Positions 59,983-64,000 of a stretch of DNA of 64,000 nt are shown here, piece by piece. The DNA is from JACDBZ01 sp036262075 (GTDB lineage Bacteria > Chloroflexota > Limnocylindria > QHBO01), in the NCBI GenBank assembly GCA_036262075.1, contig DATAJO010000030.1, forward strand, positions 62,001-126,000. Direction: 5' to 3'. A program made the position numbers and the translations under genes. Under the pieces are notes generated by a model. The model made no database searches. It was not told the DNA's origin and saw only the letters and a list, made by a program, of their open reading frames with translations. How positions within the stretch are numbered: position 1 is the first letter of the stretch; each line of letters starts with the position of its first letter.

Positions 59983-60321
59983 TCAGTCACGTCCAGCCTT
60001 CCCGGAGCTTTGGGCGCCGAGTCGCTCATGGACGGGTGACCCCTCTCGTACGCCGATCGGCCCCGCGTGGAACATCGTGTCGCGGCTGACCACGATCGCC
60101 GACAGCATCGGCCGGCCGTCGGCCACCTCATCGGTGCTGATCTCGCCGAGCACCTTCCCGACGAGCGCACCTAAGTGGGGGTTGTCCATGTCGATGCCGA
60201 GCATCTGCGCGATCTCGCCGTAATGGACGAGCTCGCGGGCGCGGGCAGCCTGAACGAGCCGCTCTCGGACCGCTCGGTGCTCCATGGGCAGCAGTTCCTC
60301 CCCTATGGCACGAATGATCAC
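59983..60321 (-). CDS. Small hypothetical protein, related to second domain of 59210-59860
   Basis: 112 residues. ERLVQAARARELVHYGEIAQ, KVLGEISTDEVADGRPMLSA and IVVSRDTMFHAG parallel the domain in the 216-residue neighbour. The C-terminus (GVREGSPVHERLGAQSSGKA) departs from the usual MPGxGF ending, so it may be decayed or specialised. ATG 60321, or an in-frame ATG 12 codons later. It lies 122 bases before the DISARM operon in the same direction and may be its first gene. Confidence 0.5.
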   Translation of the reverse strand: MIIRAIGEELLPMEHRAVRERLVQAARARELVHYGEIAQMLGIDMDNPHLGALVGKVLGEISTDEVADGRPMLSAIVVSRDTMFHAGPIGVREGSPVHERLGAQSSGKAGRD

Positions 60322-60634
60322 GGACCGGTCAAGAGGGCGCGCCGTCTCCAGCCGAGTGCCCGCTCATTGGCAAGAACGCTCTCTACCGATGAGCCGCATG
60401 TCGCTCCTCAGCTGGGCCATGAACGACGGGCCGGCGCCTGTCCCCCCGTTGGCGACCGGCCCGCGTCCGATCGGATCGATAACGTCAGGCCGATTCGTGA
60501 CACCTCGTTCGTCACAAGAGAGGCTGCTGTCGCACGCGTGCACCACTTGGGGCAGCGCGATCGGAGCCTGACCGTGCTAGGCCAACCGGCGCCCACACTT
60601 GTGTCCGACTAGTGTATGTGATATTGTACACTTC
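60322..60634. other. Divergent intergenic region, about 310 bases
   Basis: This lies between the leftward small gene (start 60321) and the rightward HTH-CBS regulator (start 60635). No gene is supported. At its right end is a short AT-rich promoter with an inverted repeat (60611-60632). Leftward promoter elements are not obvious. It is the likely right boundary of the island. Confidence 0.5.
60611..60632 (+). promoter_or_regulatory. Promoter/operator with inverted repeat upstream of HTH-CBS gene
   Basis: AGTGTA at 60611-60616 and TACACT at 60627-60632 form a perfect 6-base inverted repeat with a 10-base spacer. TATTGT at 60622-60627 is a -10 box 7 bases before the ATG at 60635. The repeat overlaps the -10, as expected of an autorepressor site for the HTH protein. 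Confidence 0.5.
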
Positions 60635-61357
60635 ATGTCCGACGACCCGAGCATTCCGTCCAGCGCCTTCGAGCGGCTCGTCCGCTCGCGCTGGTATGGC
60701 GCGGGAGGCATCGCCGGGCTGAGCAAGGTCAGTGGCGTCAGCCGGGCGACGATGTACTCCTGGTTCCGCGGCGAGACGGTCCCCGACGTCAAATCGCTGG
60801 CGCGCCTGGCCAGCGTGCTCGAGCTGCCGGTCGAGGAGCTCCTCGCATCGGTCCATCAGCTGCCCGGACAGCCACCCCTCCCGGCGAGCGCAGCGCAGCC
60901 CGCGCCGTCTCGAATGATGATGTCGGCGAATCGGCCGTCGACTGTTGAGCGCAAGCCGGTGCTCTGGGCGGAGGCCGATCAGCCCATCGGTCCGGTGGCC
61001 CGCTCGATGTACGAGTCGCACTTCTCGCAGGTGCCCGTCCGCGATGGCGACCGGTGGATCGGCCTGCTGACCATGGAGACGATCGGCCGATGGATGGCGG
61101 GTCGTGGCCGGCACGACCTGAACGTGGACGATCGCGCCCCGATTCGCGAGGTGCTTGCCTACGCCGACGAGACCCGCGACTTCCGGGTGGTCCCGCCGGA
61201 GACGTCGCCCGAGGAGATCGTCACCCACTTCGACGCCGCCGCGGCCCGCGGGCACCCATTGCGCGCCGTCCTCGTCGAAGGTCGCAGCCCGCGCACGCCG
61301 CTCGAAGCGATCGTCACCGCCTGGGACCTGCCCGCCCTGCGCTACGGGCGCCGATGA
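60635..61357 (+). CDS. HTH (XRE-like) regulator with CBS domain pair
   Basis: 240 residues. Residues about 8-65 are a Cro/C1-type helix-turn-helix (GGIAGLSKVSGVSRATMYSWFRGETVPDVKSLARLASVLELPVEE). After a Pro-rich linker, residues about 110-235 are two CBS motifs (IGPVARSMYESHFSQVPVRDGDRWIGLLT and ETSPEEIVTHFDAAAARGHPLRAVLV), which bind adenine nucleotides. It is thus a repressor tuned by nucleotide ligand. ATG 60635 is set by the -10 box; the TTG-like frame before it is not used. It faces away from the DISARM operon and could control it. Confidence 0.82.
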   Translation: MSDDPSIPSSAFERLVRSRWYGAGGIAGLSKVSGVSRATMYSWFRGETVPDVKSLARLASVLELPVEELLASVHQLPGQPPLPASAAQPAPSRMMMSANRPSTVERKPVLWAEADQPIGPVARSMYESHFSQVPVRDGDRWIGLLTMETIGRWMAGRGRHDLNVDDRAPIREVLAYADETRDFRVVPPETSPEEIVTHFDAAAARGHPLRAVLVEGRSPRTPLEAIVTAWDLPALRYGRR

Positions 61358-61440
61358 CGACCCGGACCAATCGCGACAGCGGACCTGTCGCAAGCCCTGC
61401 CCACACTCCACCTCACGAGACCCGAAAGGGGGCGAACCCG

Positions 61441-62706
61441 ATGTCGACCGAATTCACCGCCCGGACCGATCGGACCCTGGTGCGCGCCGAGGCCCATTCC
61501 ACCCGCTACGTCCTGCTCGAGGCGACCGCGCCAACCCCGGAGGCCGAGCGAACCACCAAGCGCCCTCCGGTCAACGTGGCGTTCGTCCTCGACCGCTCGG
61601 GCTCGATGGCGGGGACGAAGATCGCCATGGCCCGCCATGCCGTCGAGCGGGCCATCACCGGCCTCGAGGCCGACGACCGATTCGCCATCGTCACGTACGA
61701 CGACCGGATCGAGGTCATCGCTCCGTCACAGCTGGCGACCGATGACAACAAGCGCCGCGCCGCGCTCGCGCTGCTCGACGTCGACGCACGCGGAAGCACC
61801 GACCTCCACGGAGGATGGACACGCGGCGCCGATGCGATCCGCGACCACCTCGCGGCCGAGGGCGTGAACCGCGTCCTCCTCCTCACCGATGGCCTGGCCA
61901 ACATCGGCGTCACCGATCCAGACACCCTGGCCCACGTCGCCCGCGACCTACGCGCGTCCGGCATCGGAACGTCCACCTTCGGCGTCGGTGCCGACTTCAA
62001 CGAGGTGCTGCTCACCGCCATCGCGGATGCCGGCGGCGGTCACTTCTACTTCATGGAGCACCCGCAGCAGATTCCCGACTTCATCACCAGCGAGCTGGGC
62101 GAGCTGCTCGAGGTCGTCGCGCGGGAGGTCCGCGTCGACGTCACCCACCATCCGGCCCTCACCATCGAGGCGCTGAGTCCACTCGCCGGCGTCGCGGCAA
62201 CACCGGGATCGCGCCAGCTCGTCATCGGCGACCTGGTGGCGGGTCAGAAGGTGGAGATCGTGCTGCGCGTGCGCTTCCCGAGTGTCGGCGAGGGCGCCCA
62301 GACCACGGCCTTCTTCACCATCGGCGACCGCGACGGGGTCCTGAAGGCCGATGGCTGCACGCTGACCTGGACCCATGCGAGCCATGCCGCCAACGATGCC
62401 CAGCCGCGGGACCGCGACGTCGACCGCGCGGTGGCGCTCGTGCACGCGGCTCGGGCTCGGCTCGAGGCGGTCCGGCTGAACCGGGCCGGCGATTACGAGC
62501 AGGCTCGCCGGGCGCTCCGGGGAGTTGCCCGGCGCATCCGGGGCTACGCCGGAGACGACGCCGAGCTGCGCGGCCTCGCCCGGCGCCTCGTCGCCGAGGA
62601 GGCTGCCTTCACCGCGCCGATGCCCGAGATGAGCCGTAAGGCGGCCTATTTCGCCTCGACCAACGTCCAGCGCGCCCGCGATGTCCAGGGCAGGGCTCGC
62701 CGCTAG
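61441..62706 (+). CDS. VWA domain-containing protein
   Basis: 421 residues. VWA domain at about 45-220 with metal-site motif DRSGSM (47-52 region), FAIVTYDDRIEVI, GSTDLHGGW and VLLLTDGLANIGVTD; the rest is a beta-rich C-terminal part and a helical tail. Such cytosolic VWA proteins are partners of CBS, kinase or MoxR proteins. I chose ATG 61441, preceded by AAAGGGGG; an ATG at 61354 overlaps the stop of the CBS gene and is an alternative. Likely co-transcribed with the HTH-CBS gene. Confidence 0.85.
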   Translation: MSTEFTARTDRTLVRAEAHSTRYVLLEATAPTPEAERTTKRPPVNVAFVLDRSGSMAGTKIAMARHAVERAITGLEADDRFAIVTYDDRIEVIAPSQLATDDNKRRAALALLDVDARGSTDLHGGWTRGADAIRDHLAAEGVNRVLLLTDGLANIGVTDPDTLAHVARDLRASGIGTSTFGVGADFNEVLLTAIADAGGGHFYFMEHPQQIPDFITSELGELLEVVAREVRVDVTHHPALTIEALSPLAGVAATPGSRQLVIGDLVAGQKVEIVLRVRFPSVGEGAQTTAFFTIGDRDGVLKADGCTLTWTHASHAANDAQPRDRDVDRAVALVHAARARLEAVRLNRAGDYEQARRALRGVARRIRGYAGDDAELRGLARRLVAEEAAFTAPMPEMSRKAAYFASTNVQRARDVQGRARR

Positions 62707-62732
62707 CTGCCGATAACTCCTCCGGCCGGGGA

Positions 62733-64000
62733 TTACGGCTCGGAGGGGAGGGCGGCGAGGATCTCCTCGCCGTAGCGCTCAACCTTGACCGGGCCCATCC
62801 CGGGAATGGAGAGGAGCGCCTCGACCGTACGGGGACGGGCGGCGGCGATCGCGCGCAGGTGGGCATCGTGCGCCACGACGTAGGCCGGTACGCCGTCGCG
62901 TCGCGCGCGGTCCCGGCGCCACTCGGCCAGCCGCTCGAAGGACTGCTGGTCCCGATCTCGATCCGCTCCCCCGCCACCGGACCCACGAAACAGGTCCGAC
63001 CGGCGCTCGCGTCGAGCGCTGCCGATGGCCACGGCGCGGCCGGTGGGCGCGGCCGGTGGCTTCAGCTCGGCGATGAACCTGCTCGGTCGCTGTTTCGCAT
63101 CGCTTCCTTTCGCGGTCTGGCGCGTCGCCGCCCACGTCACGGTCAGGTGGCGAGCGGCCCGCGTCAGCGCTACGTACAACAGCCGGCGCTCCTCGGCGAT
63201 GGCCGCCGGATCGGCGAAGGCGTACCGGATCGGGAGGCTGCCCTCCTCGACGCCGGCCACGAACACCGCCTGCCATTCCGCGCCCTTCGCAGCATGGATG
63301 GTCGAAAGGGTGACTCCCTCCGCCGCCTGGGCGGCCTCGACCTGCGCGAGCCGCCGATACTCCCCGACCAGGTCGCCCAGGCTGGTTCCGGGGTGCTCCA
63401 GCGCGAACCGCTCGGCGATGGCGAGCAGCGCCTCGAACGAGGACTGCCGCTCTGCGGCGCTCGCATCGCGTGGTGCCACTCCGGGAACGAAGCCCAATGG
63501 CTTCCAGCGCTCGGCCACGGTCTCGACCACGTCGGCGACTCCGACAGCAGACGTGCCCAGTGCGCGGATCGCCTCGCGGACGTGTGGCGTGCGATAGAAC
63601 GGCGTGCCCTTGAAGCGGAAGGCGATGCCGGCGCCCCGGAGGCGATCGGCGATGGGGTCCAGCTGGGCATTCGTCCGGGTCAGCACGGCGATCTCCTCTG
63701 CCGGAATGCCGAGCTCCTGCAGGTGTCCGATGTCGCGGACGATCGTCGCACCTTCGTCGTGGGCGTCATGGCAGCGAACGATGCCGGGCTCCGGACCGTC
63801 CCCCGACGTCGACTCCAGCCGCGGTCCGCGGTCGCCCTGGATGAGGCGGTTGGCGAGCGCGAGAACCTGCGGCGTGCTCCGGTAGTTACGCACGAGGCTG
63901 ACCTGCGTCGCATCGGGATAGCGCTGCCGGAACCCGAGCAGGTATTCCGGCGACGCGCCCGAGAAGGAGTAGATCGTCTGGTTCGGGTCTCCGACGACGC
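62733..64000 (-). CDS. UvrD2-like ATP-dependent helicase with HRDC domain (N-terminus beyond window)
   Basis: The frame continues to base 64000. In the last 105 bases motif III VVGDPNQTIYSFSGASPEYL reads clearly; then LVRNYRSTPQVLALANRL (motif IV), LSTIHAAKGAEWQAVFVAG (motif V) and RRLLYVALTRAARHLTVTW (motif VI). The C-terminus (about the last 75 residues) is an HRDC domain (FERLAEWRRDRARRDGVPAYVVAHDAHLRAIA, VEALLSIPGMGPVKVERYGEEIL). This UvrD plus HRDC layout is that of actinobacterial UvrD2. It is separate from the two island helicases and has core composition. Confidence 0.9.
   Translation of the reverse strand, partial: VVGDPNQTIYSFSGASPEYLLGFRQRYPDATQVSLVRNYRSTPQVLALANRLIQGDRGPRLESTSGDGPEPGIVRCHDAHDEGATIVRDIGHLQELGIPAEEIAVLTRTNAQLDPIADRLRGAGIAFRFKGTPFYRTPHVREAIRALGTSAVGVADVVETVAERWKPLGFVPGVAPRDASAAERQSSFEALLAIAERFALEHPGTSLGDLVGEYRRLAQVEAAQAAEGVTLSTIHAAKGAEWQAVFVAGVEEGSLPIRYAFADPAAIAEERRLLYVALTRAARHLTVTWAATRQTAKGSDAKQRPSRFIAELKPPAAPTGRAVAIGSARRERRSDLFRGSGGGGADRDRDQQSFERLAEWRRDRARRDGVPAYVVAHDAHLRAIAAARPRTVEALLSIPGMGPVKVERYGEEILAALPSEP

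Noticed and set aside
59934..60170. Frameshift explanation for the odd C-terminus of the 112-residue protein
   Set aside because: The alternative frame does not restore the expected MPGxGF-like ending, so I left the gene as it reads.

Overview
This is a very GC-rich chromosomal window, gene-dense on both strands, with no phage structural genes, transposases, rRNA or tRNA that I could find. I favour a Chloroflexota of the Limnocylindria/Ellin6529 kind, with a high-GC Actinomycetota relative as the alternative. The reasons are many Pro/Thr/Ser-rich lipoproteins, a multi-membrane-segment LytR-CpsA-Psr protein, a PAC2-family protein, a DUF6624 lipoprotein, a DUF4395-thioredoxin fusion, and many starts that look leaderless (a TANNNT box 6-7 bases before the start codon). 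This is inference from gene content; no marker gene in the window settles it.

Bases 1-34,840 and 60,600-64,000 look like ordinary chromosome. They carry a desaturase-fold flavoenzyme (partial), a four-gene unit ending in D-aminopeptidase and flavin reductase, VWA proteins, a DUF4395-thioredoxin gene behind a tiny Cys-rich leader peptide, acetyltransferases, an LCP protein with a flippase-like protein, a pair of dynamin-like GTPases, lipoproteins, a UvrA-like ABC ATPase, a NagZ-like glycosidase, a receiver protein beside a kinase-less sensor, an orphan antitoxin and an HRDC-tailed UvrD helicase running off the right edge. At 26.1-26.5 kb there is an unexplained non-coding element present as two tandem copies.

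Bases 34.9-60.3 kb form a defence island of visibly lower GC and different codon use (hand count: 34 G+C of 60 at 44101-44160 against 50 of 60 at 17041-17100). From right to left it holds: an operon with the DISARM core (drmA helicase, drmB DUF1998, drmC phospholipase D) preceded by a C5-cytosine DNA methyltransferase, an HhH-GPD glycosylase with the catalytic tyrosine of thymine-mismatch glycosylases, two UvrD-like helicases and one or two small genes of unknown function; a lone + strand gene with an OST-HTH/LOTUS-like domain; a type III-like restriction (res-mod) pair; an OB-fold lipoprotein; a 1562-residue DUF4011-helicase-Vsr protein (Hhe type) with a Gre-factor-like C-terminus; and a coupled pair, DUF6308-like plus a possible uracil-glycosylase-fold protein.

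The main candidate for something undescribed is the DISARM operon at 48564-59860. It lacks recognisable drmD/drmE, carries two SF1 helicases instead, and couples the host-marking cytosine methyltransferase to a predicted T:G repair glycosylase. Secondary candidates are the Gre-like domain on the Hhe protein, the Cys leader peptide at 7421-7474 and the tandem element at 26131-26530.
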